A DNA stretch of 64,000 nucleotides, taken from positions 2,428,001 to 2,492,000 of the forward strand of contig NC_069657.1 in NCBI RefSeq assembly GCF_027244095.1, written 5' to 3'. A program made the position numbers and the translations under genes. How positions within the stretch are numbered: the first letter of the stretch is position 1; each line of letters starts with the position of its first letter. The notes beneath the pieces were generated by a model, which made no database searches, was not told the DNA's origin, and saw nothing but the letters and a program-made list of their open reading frames with translations. The DNA is from Hemicordylus capensis. Lineage: Eukaryota; Chordata; Lepidosauria; Squamata; Cordylidae. Shown here piece by piece: positions 24,570-35,532 of the stretch.

Positions 24570-24790
24570 AGCATTCCATTAATAGAGGAGTTTTGACCTC
24601 TAATAGAGGACCTCCCCCTGCCGCTAACCAGGCAAAGAGGCACCTTTTCAAGTGGTGGATCTCGGCAGGGGGAGAGCAACTGGCCCTATCCGACTCCAGC
24701 ACAGCCCCACTCCAGTGGCTGCTGTTGCTGGTGTCCACCTTGAGCTTCCTTTTAGACTGTGAGCCCCCTGGGGACAGGGAATTGTGGTGG
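24570..24790 (+). mobile_element. L2-type LINE 3' UTR fragment
   Basis: GGGGAGAGCAACTGGCCCTA and GACTGTGAGCCCCCTGGGGA are the sense version of the tail seen inverted at 10.7-10.97 kb. Confidence 0.55.
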
Positions 24791-25134
24791 TGGTGATCTC
24801 ATGTCTGCGTCTCCAGCCACTCCTAGAGATGCAGCTTCTCTATCAACGGAATGCCACAAGGGAAACCAGTTTTCTCTCAAACGGTTGAACAATTTTCCCT
24901 AACAAAGGAGTCAACTATTAGTTGGACTGCAACTGCACTTCACTGAGGATGTTGCATTTTCCTGTCATCAGTGCCTGCCCCTCTTTCTTTTGTTCAAACT
25001 TGAAGAACGTGTTTAGATTATAAACCAGCTTGAGCAATTTTTTTTTTTTTTTGGCGGGGGGAGGGGGGGGCAAGGTGGGATAGAGATTTTAAATACATAA
25101 AGAGGAATCCCCCCCGCCGCCCACACGCAGGCTG

Positions 25135-25700
25135 CAGTTCATATTTATAGGCATTTATTTGTTGCTTTTCAGTTCATTACTGACTCCCAAAGCAGCCCTA
25201 AAATAAAACATAAAATAAATAATCAATTTTAAAATGATTAAATCAACAGCCATTAAAAAGCCTGTCACAAAAAATAACAGCAACCAAGAGCACAGCAGTG
25301 GAGCATCAGACAACATCACAAGTGGTCATTCGCAAAATGGCCGCCTTCCTAGTCCTTCCAAAGGCGGAAAGCAAGAGGACCACCAGGCACAGTCCCTGGG
25401 GAAAGAGGTTTCACAGCTTAGGCGGCTGGCACCACCACCAAGACCACCAGCGTGCCCTCCAATGTAACCTGAGATGGTGGAGTAGAGCTTCTCGGGATGA
25501 TCTTAGTGAGCAGGCAGAGTCATGCAGAAGAAGGCAGTCCGTTAGAAACCCTGGGTCCACACCTGATATGGCTTTATAGTAACCAGCACTTTGAATTAGG
25601 TCCAGAAATGAACCAGCAGGCTGTGCAGACAGGACAGTATTGGAGTAATATGGTCTGAATAAAGGATCCCCTCCAGCAGCCACAGGAAGCAGCAGCATTC
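25135..25700 (-). mobile_element. Old L2 LINE fragment, minus strand
   Basis: Shows GGCTTTATAGTAACCAGCACTTTGAATT and ATTGGAGTAATATGGTCT, diverged from the clearer L2 copy at 48.15-48.26 kb. Confidence 0.6.
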
Positions 25701-26231
25701 TGTAAGATCACAACACACACAGCCCCCATTTTTGCTACACGGTCCTCCAAGCAGCTGACAATCCAGACGGGCAACGGCCAAAAATGCCTGGCACCTGGCA
25801 GCAGTCACCTTGCCTTTCACAGCTGTGGCACACAAACCACAGCTGCATCTAGCCGAGGGCCCCACAAGAGGATGTGGAATCTGTCTTTGTGCAAAGTATC
25901 ACCACACAGATATATGGTAATTATACAAAATCCTACTGCCAAAAATGGTCCTTGCCAAGGATTTCCCCTGACGCTGAGCACCTGATGTGATGAATCCAGG
26001 GACTAGAGAGCTCCCATGAAGTACCACAACATCATCTTTTTGCTGCCTTGCATTTCACCAAAGCATCCAGAACAGGAAGCAGCTCAAGAGATGCCATCAG
26101 GACTGACTTCTGGAATCCCATTGTGTGTCCTCATCCTTTGAAATAAGGTTCCGAAACAGAACTGACCCTCCGTTGTTGTAGGCCGCTTTCTCCTCTGTGC
26201 ATGTGCACCTCTCATCATGTGCCGCGAGCTT
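25701..26231. other. Downstream of the zinc-finger stop codon
   Basis: Probably 3' UTR and flank; no clear minus-strand AATAAA was placed. Confidence 0.35.
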
Positions 26232-26932
26232 TCAGCTCATGCTGAAACCTTCCCCGCCTTTCCCATCCACAGTGTGGATTTTATGATGCTTATTAAGGTT
26301 GGCTCTTTGAATGAAGCTTTTCCCACAGTCCAAGCACTTGTAGGGTTTCTCCCCAGTGTGGATTCTCTGGTGCCGATTGAGATTTGAATTGCTACTGAAT
26401 CTCCTTCCACAGACTGGGCATTTATGTGGCTTCTCTCCAGTGTGGATTCTCTGGTGGCGGTAAAGCACAGAACTGGACCGGAATGTTTTCCCACAAGCCG
26501 AGCATTCATATGGCTTCTCCCCAGTGTGGGTCCTCTGATGGATGATGAGCTTTGAGCCAGAAAGAAAGAATTTCCCACAGGCCAAGCATTTGTGTGCTTT
26601 CCCTCCTGTGTGGCAGCCTTTCAGCCTGCCTGAGCTCTGGCTGAAACCTTTGCCATAAGCTCTGCAGGCACTTCGCTTTTTGCCAGGGTCCATTCCTGTC
26701 TGGACTGTGGTTACAATGAAGGCCTTGTAATCGCTCTCGTAAGGGACAGACTCTCCCAGGCAAGTCCCCTGCCGAGGCTCTGGTTTCTCCTGGCTTGCAG
26801 GGGCATTTTCCTGCACACAACCTGGGGAAGCCACCTCTTCTGCTTTCCACACGGAGATCCCACACAGTCCCACTCGCCCTGAATCTTCTGCCATGTAACT
26901 CTCCTGCTCAGGTACAGCCATCCACCCTTTGC
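26232..26932 (-). CDS. C2H2 zinc finger exon
   Basis: Starts after CAG at 26933-26935 and ends at the stop 26234-26232. Fingers: a degenerate first unit ([10 protein letters not shown], lacking the second Cys), then [30 protein letters not shown] and [10 protein letters not shown], each with an HxxxH pair, and three TGEKP/H linkers. Confidence 0.9.
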
Positions 26933-29900
26933 CTGCTGGAGAAATGAGAGAATCCCAAACTCATTCCCCGCACTAGGGAAAAATAGAATTGAAAACAGGG
27001 AAATGGCGACAATTAAAATGACAGACAAGCATAACATGTTCACCTCAAAAACCTGTTCAGGGACGGGGGGGGGGGGGGGGGAGTGTGTTGACATATATAC
27101 ATGACCGCCCTGAGCCAGCTCGGAAGGGCGGTATAAAAATTGAATAAATAAATAAATAATAAATAATATATGTTAATATTCTTACGGAGCACCGAAAGAT
27201 GCCCCAGATGTATATCGTACTCCTAACCCTGAGTCAGACAGATCATCAGATTATATAGATATCTTACCCTCAGTATGTTATCATATAGAAGCTGAAAACT
27301 GTCTGATGCCTGGGTGCTACTTGCAAGATGGGTTAGTCCAGGGCTTGACAAATCCCAGGCGCCCAGGAGCCACGACATCTAGAAATTTAACTGTGGCACT
27401 TTTTTAGGTTATTCAGAGGTGGAGTTATTTAATAAAATCTGTATTTGTCCCAGGCAGTATGTGACTTCCAACGGGGATAAAGAGAAGCCCATTCACCCTC
27501 TCCTTCCCCAGTGTCTTCACTAAGTCCAGTCATTTTTTCAAGTATCCACTGCCTGGCTCCTACATTTTGGGGCTGGGTCCTAGATCCAAATAAAATCTGT
27601 CAAGGCCTGGATTAATCATTGGCCGAAAGTGACCTGCCCCACAGAGCACGTGCTTCTCCAGAAGCAAAGACAAGAGGGAAGCCCCCTTTATGGCCAGGAA
27701 CGCTCAGCTGTCTCTCCTGTCTTTCTCCAGCCACCCCTGCTCAGTCCTGGTGCATGCCTGGATGGGAGCTTGCGCACACCTCCTCCGCGGTCTCGCGTAG
27801 GCCAAAGCACTGCCACTGTTTGGCTTGTCAGCTAGCTGCTGCTTCGCTTGGAGTTAGACAGCTGAGTGGCTGGGACCTCTTCAAGGCATTGGGGGGGTTT
27901 CTGCCTCTATTTTTCCTCATTCAGTGGCCCCCCTGATCTCTCCTCTCACTCCCAACATAGCCCTGCTGGGTCAGGCCCAAGGCCCATCTAGTACAGCATC
28001 AGTTTATTTACGGCTTGGGCAATAACAAACCTCTCTCTCAGCGGGTCAAGTGCAAATATTCCTTGAGAAAGGTTTTTTCAAAACGTGTTGGAATAAATAT
28101 ATTTGTTCATCAGGGGCTTTTGCATTGTTGTTGTGACTAGCTCAACTGATATTAATCCTCAGTTTCATTTTGCATTATAATATTAGCCTTTTAATTTTCA
28201 TATTATTAATCATATTATTAATTATCCCATCATTAGGAATAATTATTTTCATGATTCATAATGATCCCTAGCATGGAATTGGCCTTTTTCACAGCTGCTG
28301 CACATTCAGTTGACACTTTCAACGAGCTGTCCACCACGACCCCAAGATCCCTCTCCTGGTCAGTCACTGACAGCTCAGACCCCCATCAATGTATATGTGA
28401 AGTTGGGGGTTTTTTTTGCCCCAATGTGCTTCATTTTACACTTGCCAACATTGAACCGCATTTGCCATTTTGTCACCCACTCAGTTTGGAGAGATCCTTT
28501 TGGAGCTTCTCACAATCTGTTTTGGATTTCACTACCCTAAATAGTTTGGTGTCATCTGCAAATTTGGCCACTTTGCTGCTTACCCCAACTTCTAGATTAT
28601 TTATGAACAAGTTAAAGAGTACTGGTCCCAGGACAGATCCCCACTTCTTATTTATTTAAAATATTTATACCTCACCCCTCCAGTACACTACTGCTCAGGC
28701 CAGCTCACAACATGAATAAAATAGATACTTACTTTCCTCCATTATAAAAACTGTCCATTTATCCTCTGTTTCCTGTCCTTCAACCAGTTACCAATCCACG
28801 CATGAACCTGTCCCCTTATCCCATGACTGCTAAGTTTACTCAAGAGCCTTTGGTGAGGAACTGTATCAAAAGCTTTTTGGAAGTCTAGGTATACTATGTC
28901 AACCGGATCGCCTTTTATCCACATGCCTGTTGACACTCTCAAAGAACTCCAAAAGGTTAGTCCGGCAAGACTGGCCCTTGCCGGCTCTCTAAGGTCAACA
29001 GTTCTCTTCATTCCCTTCTGGATCGACTTGTGGCCTCTCCAAGAGGAGCCACAGCAGGGGGCAGCCCAGAAAGAGCGAAGGCACAAAAGGTGCCCCTCCT
29101 TACCCAGCAGGCTGGCATCCTCCTCTTCCTCCTCCTGCTTGGTTTCTGTGCAGAGCTGCCTCTGCTCCAGGCCAGGCAGTGGAGCATGTTCTGCCTCAGG
29201 GTGCTTCACTGCCCCCTCGCCAAAGTCCACCTGCAATGGCAACCAAGAAAGAATGACAACTCTGAGAGGGGAACTGCTAGGTCGAAGACTCCCTTCTGCC
29301 CCCTAATAGTCATCTTGCCACATACAGAGGATACATCCAGGGGAGCATGTTGGAAGGAAGAGAAAGATCAGAGCCTCTGCAAGCCATGTATGAATGCATG
29401 AAGCTGCCTTCTACCGAGTCAGACCATGGCCATCTAGGAGGTGACAGCATGGTCATCCGACTGCAGCAGTGTTTCAAACCAGGGGTCTTTCCTTTCTGAA
29501 GATGCTGCCAGGGATTGAACCTGGGACCTTCTGCATGGAAAGCAGGTGTGCTCTGCCACTGAGTTGGGATTCCACTCCCAAGAAACACCTCCTCAGAAGC
29601 TGGCAGACCTGGCCGGACAGATCTCAGAAAATGTCTTACAACCTTTTGTAACAGAGCCTTGCACTCCCCGCGTGTCAATCTCTGGCTCCTATGTTTGGCT
29701 GTTCCCCTCAGTTTGTTGAGCAAAAGCGGCAAGCCAAACCTGGGGTGCCTTGCCCAGCATTGGAGGGACTGGCTGGGCCCTGCCCCCAGGAGGGCCTGCT
29801 GTGCCCCAGGGGAGTCGAACTCAAAGGAGGAGGAGGAGTCAGTCTGCCTAGAGAGAGTTGGAGACTCAACCGACCGTGATATTATCTACTCCTGGAGTAA

Positions 29901-32900
29901 GCCATAAGGAGCGGGAAGGGACGGCTAGTTAGGGAGGCGGCTCCCACAATCAGTGGGAACCGCTGAGATGGGGTTTCTCAGCCTGCTCTCCTTGCAGCTG
30001 ACCCGTCAGTTGGCTGCGGGCTGCTGAACTGGCCGCCCACATGACTGTCGGCTGCGTTACGGAGCCGGCAGGGGCTGGGGAGTTCGGGGGCCATGTGGAC
30101 CCGGAAGCACCAGCATACCCTGCGAGCGCACACAGGGCATGCTGGAGAGACCACTGAGCTGGGAGGCAGCACTTAGCCTCCCTGCCAGGGGTCTCCTTGT
30201 GAGTTGCTGCAGCGCAGAGCCGCAGCACGGCAACTCACGATTTTAAAAAGGGGTTAGCGGAGCACTCGCTCTGCTAACCTCGGCTAAGGGGAGGGGGGAA
30301 TAGTGGGGTTTGCTGCCGGGAGCTGTGCAGTTCCCGTGGCAGCAGACGATCAACCAAAAGCGGGCTAGGCTCCCTTCGCCCGCTTTTTGTTGATCGTAAG
30401 AATCGCCTCAGTGTCCTTACTAACTTTTGGTTTGGTTGTGTAGTGCAATTAGCTTCTCTTTCCCCCTGACTCTTAAATCCAGGCCCTTCTCCCTTTGTTC
30501 AAATAAGTTGCACTTGTGGTTGGGAATTGCTGGTCTGTGCCTAGTTTGCCCAGTTCCCAAACTCCCCCCGGCTAGCTGCTCGGCGCACGTGTATGTAAGG
30601 AGGGGGGTCGCTCTAGGGCAAGCCCTCCATCCTCTCAGGAGGAGTGTTACACCTTTCTCCGGGGACTGTTGGCTAGAAGACAATCCAGGAAGTGTACCCT
30701 AGATAGGTGCATCCTTGAGACCTCTGGGGCTGCCCCAGCAGGGGCCCCCCTACCACACAAGCTTATAGAAAGACTGAGGGGGAAGCCAGGGAGACAATGG
30801 AAGCTTGGCCCTTTCGCTTGTGCAGATGGGATGCTTTGGGCAACCCTAATATTATTTGTCACCACCTATATTGGGCAGCAGCAACAGAGGAAGGTGCTGG
30901 AGGCAGATGCTCACTTCAGTGACAACGGCAAAGGCATCATCTCATACTGAGCGGGAGGAAGGCAATGGTAAACCATTCCTGTATTCTACCAAGAAGGCCA
31001 CATGGCTCTGTGGTCATTGCAAACAGGCGTGAGTGCGGCGGGAGCCATCTTGACCTTTTCCAAGAGGCAATTTAATGACACCTCACTACGCTTGGCTATG
31101 CTTACAGTAAAGGTAAAGTGTGCTTAAGAGTTGGTGTTGACTCCTGGAGACCACAGAAAGGCCCTGTGGTTGTCTTTGGTGGAATACAGGAGGGGTTGAC
31201 CATTGCCATTTCCCACACCGTGTGAGATGATGCCTTTCAGCATCTTCCTATATCACTGCTGTGCTGCCTAATATACTGTAGGTGTTTCCCATAGTATGGG
31301 AAACACACCAGCAGGGATTTGAACCAGCCACCTCTGGCTTGTTAGTCAAGTCATTTCCCTGCTGCGTCATTAGGTCGCTATGCTTATTATAAGTTAATAC
31401 CAGCAAGGAATTTACAACGACTTCAATACATTGCCCATCATACAACAAACGTTTTTCATGGTGATTCATGACAATTGGCAGTTACTGTGTAGTATCTTCA
31501 TCCTTTAAAAGTTGCACTTTTAAAAACAGTTGTGTGATACTCCGACCCCGCCCCTCTGCACCGCTGCCTGCCTTGTTGAGAGTGCTCATTTCGCCTGCTC
31601 TGCTGCCTGCCTCCCAATTGTCTTCTGAGGAGTCCCCCAGGGCTCCATTCTGTCACCAATGCTTTTCAATATCTACATGAAACCGCTGGGTGAGGTCATC
31701 AGGAGATTTGGTGTTGGGTGTTATCAGTGTGCTGATGACACCCAAATCTACTTCTCTCTTTCATTTGCTTCATCAGGAAATGGCGTTCATTCTCTAAATG
31801 CCTGCCTACAGGCAGTAATGGGCTGGATGAAGGATAACAAATTGAAGCTGAATCCAAGCAAGACGGAGGTGCTCATTGTGGGGGCTCAGAATCTGAGGGA
31901 TGAGTTAGCTCTCCCTGTGCTGAATGGGGTTACACTCCCCCGGAAGGAGCAGGTGCGCAGCTTGTGGGTACTCCTGGATCGAGACCTCACCCTGGTATCT
32001 CAGGTGGAGGCTGTGGCCAGGAGTGGACTGCTGCATCCATTCCTTGAGGAGGATGACCTCAAAACAGCGGTGCACCAGCTGGTAAACTCCAGGCTTGTAA
32101 TGTAATGCGCTCTATGTGGGGCTGCCTTTGTATACAGTTCGGAAACTTCAGTTAGTTCAAAATGTGGCAGCCAGGCTGGTCTCCGGGGCAACTTGGAGAG
32201 ACCATATTATGCCTGTTCTAAAACAGCTGCATTGGCTGCCGATACGTTTCCGGGCCAAATACAAAGTGCTGGTTATTACCTTTAAAGCCCTGAACGGCTT
32301 AGGTCCAGGTTACCTTAGAGAGCGCCTTCTTCAGTCTGATCTGAGGAGGTCCGGCTCCAGTTGCCACCGGCTCGTCTGGTGGCGACCCAGAGGCGGGCCT
32401 TCTCTGTAGCCGCTCCTAGATTGTGGAATGCGCTCCCTGCAGAAATCTATAATTTGAATTCTTTATTGGCATTTAGGAGAGCCCTAAAGACCTACCTGTT
32501 CGGCCTGGCCTTCCAGGGTTTTTAAAATGGTTTTAAAGAGTTTTCAATGTATCGGGTTTTTATAAGGTTTTAAATTGTTTAATTTTTAGTTGTTTTATTG
32601 AATTTTAACATTTTTATTCCCGATCATTGGTTGATTTTAACTGTTTTATTATATTTGTGAACCGCCCTGAGCTATTCTGTAAGGGAGGTCTAAAAATCAA
32701 CTAAATAAATAATAATAAAATAAATATTTAAGTAAATATGGCATTTTACAGCTCAAGCCTGAGGAAATGGGAACTACTGTGTGGATTTTTGTGGTGTCAA
32801 CCATTTGAGATGAATTTGATAAAATGGTCATTTGAGCCCATCTATATGTTTATTTCTCCTGGGTGTGCCTTCGAATGTGCATCCCGGCACCCAGCCTGAT

Positions 32901-35532
32901 TGGCTGGGCGGTGGAGGCTCCTGATTGGCTGGCGCACCCAGGAGAATTGGCCGGCGGCGGGCCAGGCTGTGGCAACGGTGGCGGTGGGTCCGGCCCAGCC
33001 GCGGAGGCAAGGCGAGGTGGCGGGCCCGGCCGTGGAGGCGGCACTCAGCCCGGCAGCCTGGGCCCGTCCCCGCCCGGAGACTGGGGCAGAAGGTGGGGGT
33101 GGGGGGAGAGGTAGCCGGCCCCAAGTGGCTGGCCGCAGAAGCTTGGCAACCGGCGGCAGCGGGCTCGGTGGGCCTCGGAGGCGGCACTTGGCATGGCGGC
33201 AGGCCAGGCTGCAGAGGCACTAGGCCCGGCCGCGGAGGTGGCTCTCGGCCAGGAGGCGGTGGGATCCGCCACCGAGGCCAGGCGCCCATGGGATGCTGGG
33301 GTGGGAGGGAACCGGGCGGCAGGACTTCCCTGTTCACCGCCTGGGAGGAGGAGTGGTGGCGGGGCCCTTTTTGGCCGCCCGGTAAGGAGAGTAAAATGGG
33401 AAGGGGGAGGAGAGTGTGGGGCAGGGGGAGGGCAAGAGAGTGTGGGGCAGGGGGAAGGCAAGAGAGAGTGGGAAAGGGGGAGGGAAAGGGGGAGGGGAGG
33501 GCAGGAGAGAGTGGGGCAGGGGGGAGGGAGGGGCAGGAGAGACTGGAGCAGGAGGGTGAGAGAGAGGGGTGGGAGGGGGGAGGGAGGGCAAGAGAGAGTA
33601 GGGCAAGAGAGAGTAGGGCAGGAGGAAGGGAAGGGGGCAAGAGAGTGGGGTGCGAGGGAGGGGAAGAGGGGCAAGAGTGTGGGGCGGGAGGGAGGCGAAG
33701 AGGGGCAAGAGTGTGGGGCGGGAGGGAGGGGGGAACAGGCGGCCCCAAATAGCGCACAGATGCTCTGTGCGGGTTGGCTAGTTTCATTTAAAAGTCCCCA
33801 GATGTTCCAATGGTCCTCAAAACTCAAACAACGTTTGTATGATAGCCAGTAAATGCTAGCACCATGAGCACAGCAGTATAAGAGCTGGCCTCAGAATTAG
33901 AAAGTCAAAAGCATGCAACTCCATAATTGTGTTGATTTATCCCTTGAGTATCTGGATAAGGGACCAGCCAGGTGTTCCGTCTAACAGGGATTTCCAGATG
34001 TTGTTGACTACAATTCCCAGAATCCCCCTCAGCTGCAATGGCCTTTGCTTGGGGATTATGGGAGTTGTAGTCCACAACATCTGGGAATCCCTGTGAGAGG
34101 GAACTCTGGACCAACCATCCCAAAAACCAGAACTTCAGGCCCAAGGCTATTGCAAGAGAAAGGCAGATCCCTTGTACTAGTTACTTTGTTTTGTAAGAAG
34201 GTCATTACGGGATCAAGCCGCTTTCATTTCCTTGGGCTAGTCATCAGGCAGAGGTACTGTGTCTGACGTCCTGTTTGGGGCAAGAATAAAAGGGATGTCA
34301 TGGCCCACAACTCTTGGAGTAACAAGGGGGGCAAGCCCTTCTCCCAGAGCAGGGAATCCACAGCTTTGGAGCTGCAGCAGAAAAGTTCCCCACCAGCCAC
34401 AGCTTCAGATGCACAGAGAGGCCTTGCAGGTTGACCTGGTGACAGGGCAGCATTGTGTGGGATGCTCCATCCCCAGCACAGGGGCGGAATCATCCACTGA
34501 ATCACACTCTCATCCCGACAACCAGGCCAGATGCTTTACTGAGGCCTGGAACTGCCTTCTATTTTTTCCAGGGACAACGGAGAGCAACCATCTTGAGCTC
34601 TGCTCCCCACAGGAGCTACTTTGGGAAATGGTCTCACCTGGTCCCTCTGCTGCCTCTCGGCCTCCCGCTGACTCCGAAGGAAATCCTCGGCTAGGGCCAC
34701 TGCCTGGGAGCAGGTCTCTGGGCCACGCTCCCTCACCCAGCTCTGGATCTCTGGTGGCAGGACTGTCAGGAACTGTTCCAGGATCAGCAGCTCCAGGATC
34801 TGCTCCTTGGTGTGTCTCTCGACCTTCAGCCACCGACGGCAAAGGGCCTGCAGCTGGCCGTAAACTGCCCTTGGCCCCTTGGCCTCCAGGTAGCAGAAAT
34901 GCCTGAAGTGCCGGCGACTCTTCTCCCGGCTCAGGGCATCTCCCCGCAAGATGGCTGCCTTCACCTTCCCATAATCCTCTCGGTCTCTGGCCTCCAGCAT
35001 GCTAAAGGCCATCTTGGCTTCTCCCCTGAGAGCGGGCAGCAGTCGAGCCACCCATTCATCCCTGGGCCACTGGCAGGCCTCAGCCACTTGCTCAAAGGAG
35101 GCCAGAAAGGCCATGGCATCTCCCCACGGCGTGGGCTCCTCCGGCAGTGGGGGGATTTCAGGCCCCCCCGCATGAGGGGGGCACTCCACTGTCTTCAGGA
35201 ACTCCTGCCACTGGGCTTCCCAGTGATAGGCCAGTCCCTCTTCGGCTGGTTCCTCCTTCACCTGCAGTGGCGTTTCCCTTCTGACCGATCCTCGGGCATG
35301 CATTGATTCAGCAGGGCTACCTCCTTCCCCCAAGTCCACCTGGGCTTTGGGACCTCGGGTGTCCTGGAGGAGGACCGGAGGGGCTTTTCCTTGTGATGCT
35401 TCGCCCTGCATACAGGCTGCCAAGTCTTGCTCCTCCATTTTCATCCTCGGATGCTTTCACAAAGATCGTGTTCCACTACAGAAAACTCCAGAACAAATGA
35501 CAGCTCTCTAGGCAACCGTGCTGAGCTTCTGC
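26232..35532 (-). CDS. SCAN-KRAB-C2H2 zinc finger protein (three coding exons)
   Basis: Probable DNA-binding transcription regulator of the nucleus. Exon a, coding 35444-34638 (269 codons), carries a SCAN dimerisation domain at about residues 170-258 ([20 protein letters not shown] to [20 protein letters not shown]). Exon b, 29230-29104, is 127 nt, the usual KRAB-A exon length, and encodes a degenerate KRAB-A box. Exon c, 26932-26232, encodes [13 protein letters not shown], a linker, one degenerate and four canonical C2H2 fingers with TGEKP linkers, and the stop. Splice phases fit (0, 1) and the total is exactly 544 codons. A 5' UTR acceptor at 35533 implies an upstream non-coding exon. CR1 and SINE insertions fill the introns. 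The exact orthologue is not recognised; such genes are lineage-specific. Confidence 0.78.
27100..27180 (+). mobile_element. L2-type 3' tail
   Basis: ACCGCCCTGAGCCAGCTCGG then GGCGGTATAAAAATTGAATA and AATAAATAAATAA. Confidence 0.65.
27181..27940. other. Intron of the SCAN-zinc-finger gene; nothing recognised
   Basis: No exon or repeat family seen. Confidence 0.35.
27945..28985 (-). mobile_element. CR1 LINE fragments, minus strand
   Basis: 3' end at 27945-28020, then RT sequence at about 28245-28960 ([20 protein letters not shown]). It lies in the intron between the KRAB-like and zinc-finger exons. The middle carries an L2-like insertion near 28645-28735. Confidence 0.8.
29104..29230 (-). CDS. 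KRAB-A-like exon, degenerate
   Basis: 127 nt between CAG at 29231 and GTAAGG at 29103. It encodes [20 protein letters not shown] followed by [20 protein letters not shown]. Position by position this follows KRAB-A (VxFEDVAVxFxxEEWxLLxPxQRxLYxxVMxExxxxxxSL), but most of the residues that contact KAP1/TRIM28 are replaced, so repression through KAP1 is doubtful. Confidence 0.65.
29388..29583 (-). mobile_element. Sauria-type SINE, minus strand
   Basis: Box B GATTGAACCTGGGACCTTCTGCATG and head TCTGCCACTGAG on the reverse strand. Confidence 0.8.
29584..30840. other. Intron; contains a long hairpin
   Basis: A 20-bp inverted repeat with 19 matches (30346-30365 and 30378-30397, 12-nt loop) built on ACGATCAAC...AAGCGGGC. 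The rest (29.9-30.4 kb) looks like an unnamed GC-rich DNA element. Confidence 0.45.
30845..31030 (+). mobile_element. tRNA-SINE fragment
   Basis: Body GGTAAACCATTCCTGTATTC and ACATGGCTCTGTGGTC, the same family as at 23160. Confidence 0.65.
31090..31375 (-). mobile_element. tRNA-derived SINE, nearly complete, minus strand
   Basis: Reverse strand: head with box B GGTTCAAATCCCTG, body, and a tail ending TTTACCTTTAC. Confidence 0.8.
31635..32730 (+). mobile_element. L2 LINE 3' half (RT)
   Basis: The frame at 31659-32105 reads [20 protein letters not shown] with CADDTQIYF (the RT active site YADD altered to CADD), then [19 protein letters not shown]. The frame at 32116-32409 gives [20 protein letters not shown]. 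It is interrupted by a stop at 32103 and is 5' truncated. The 3' tail is ACCGCCCTGAGC...AATAAATAATAAT. Confidence 0.88.
32841..33781 (+). mobile_element. Helitron-like element 2 with GC-rich, purine-rich cargo
   Basis: Starts after A with TCTATATGTTTATTTCTCCT and ends CTAG before T. The hairpin GCACAGA-TGC-TCTGTGC (33754-33770) lies 11 bp before the end. Interior: about 400 bp of CpG-rich GCGGAGGCGGC-type sequence and about 370 bp of G/A-rich minisatellite (33385-33735). It lacks Rep/helicase coding sequence. Confidence 0.7.
33385..33735 (+). repeat. Purine-rich minisatellite
   Basis: Irregular tandem units of GGGGCAGGGGGAGGGCAAGAGAGAGT type; about 90 percent purine on the plus strand. Confidence 0.8.
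33973..34106. mobile_element. Palindromic MITE, best copy
   Basis: Inverted halves: GTCTAACAGGGATTTCCAGA and ATCTGGGAATCCCTGTGAGA with ACTACAATTCCCAGAATCCC and GGGATTATGGGAGTTGTAGT inside. Confidence 0.75.
34107..34637. other. SCAN-gene intron, unassigned
   Basis: No repeat or exon recognised. Confidence 0.35.
34638..35444 (-). CDS. SCAN exon
   Basis: ATG at 35444 ([11 protein letters not shown]), donor GACCAG|GTGAGA at 34638/34637. The SCAN core is intact, with [20 protein letters not shown] typical of the family. The acidic N-terminal segment contains a VKEEP motif, which resembles a SUMO site. Confidence 0.88.

Noticed and set aside
32828-33827. Long Pro/Leu- or Gly/Arg-rich open frames
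   Set aside because: Translation of the purine/pyrimidine minisatellite and GC-rich Helitron interior.
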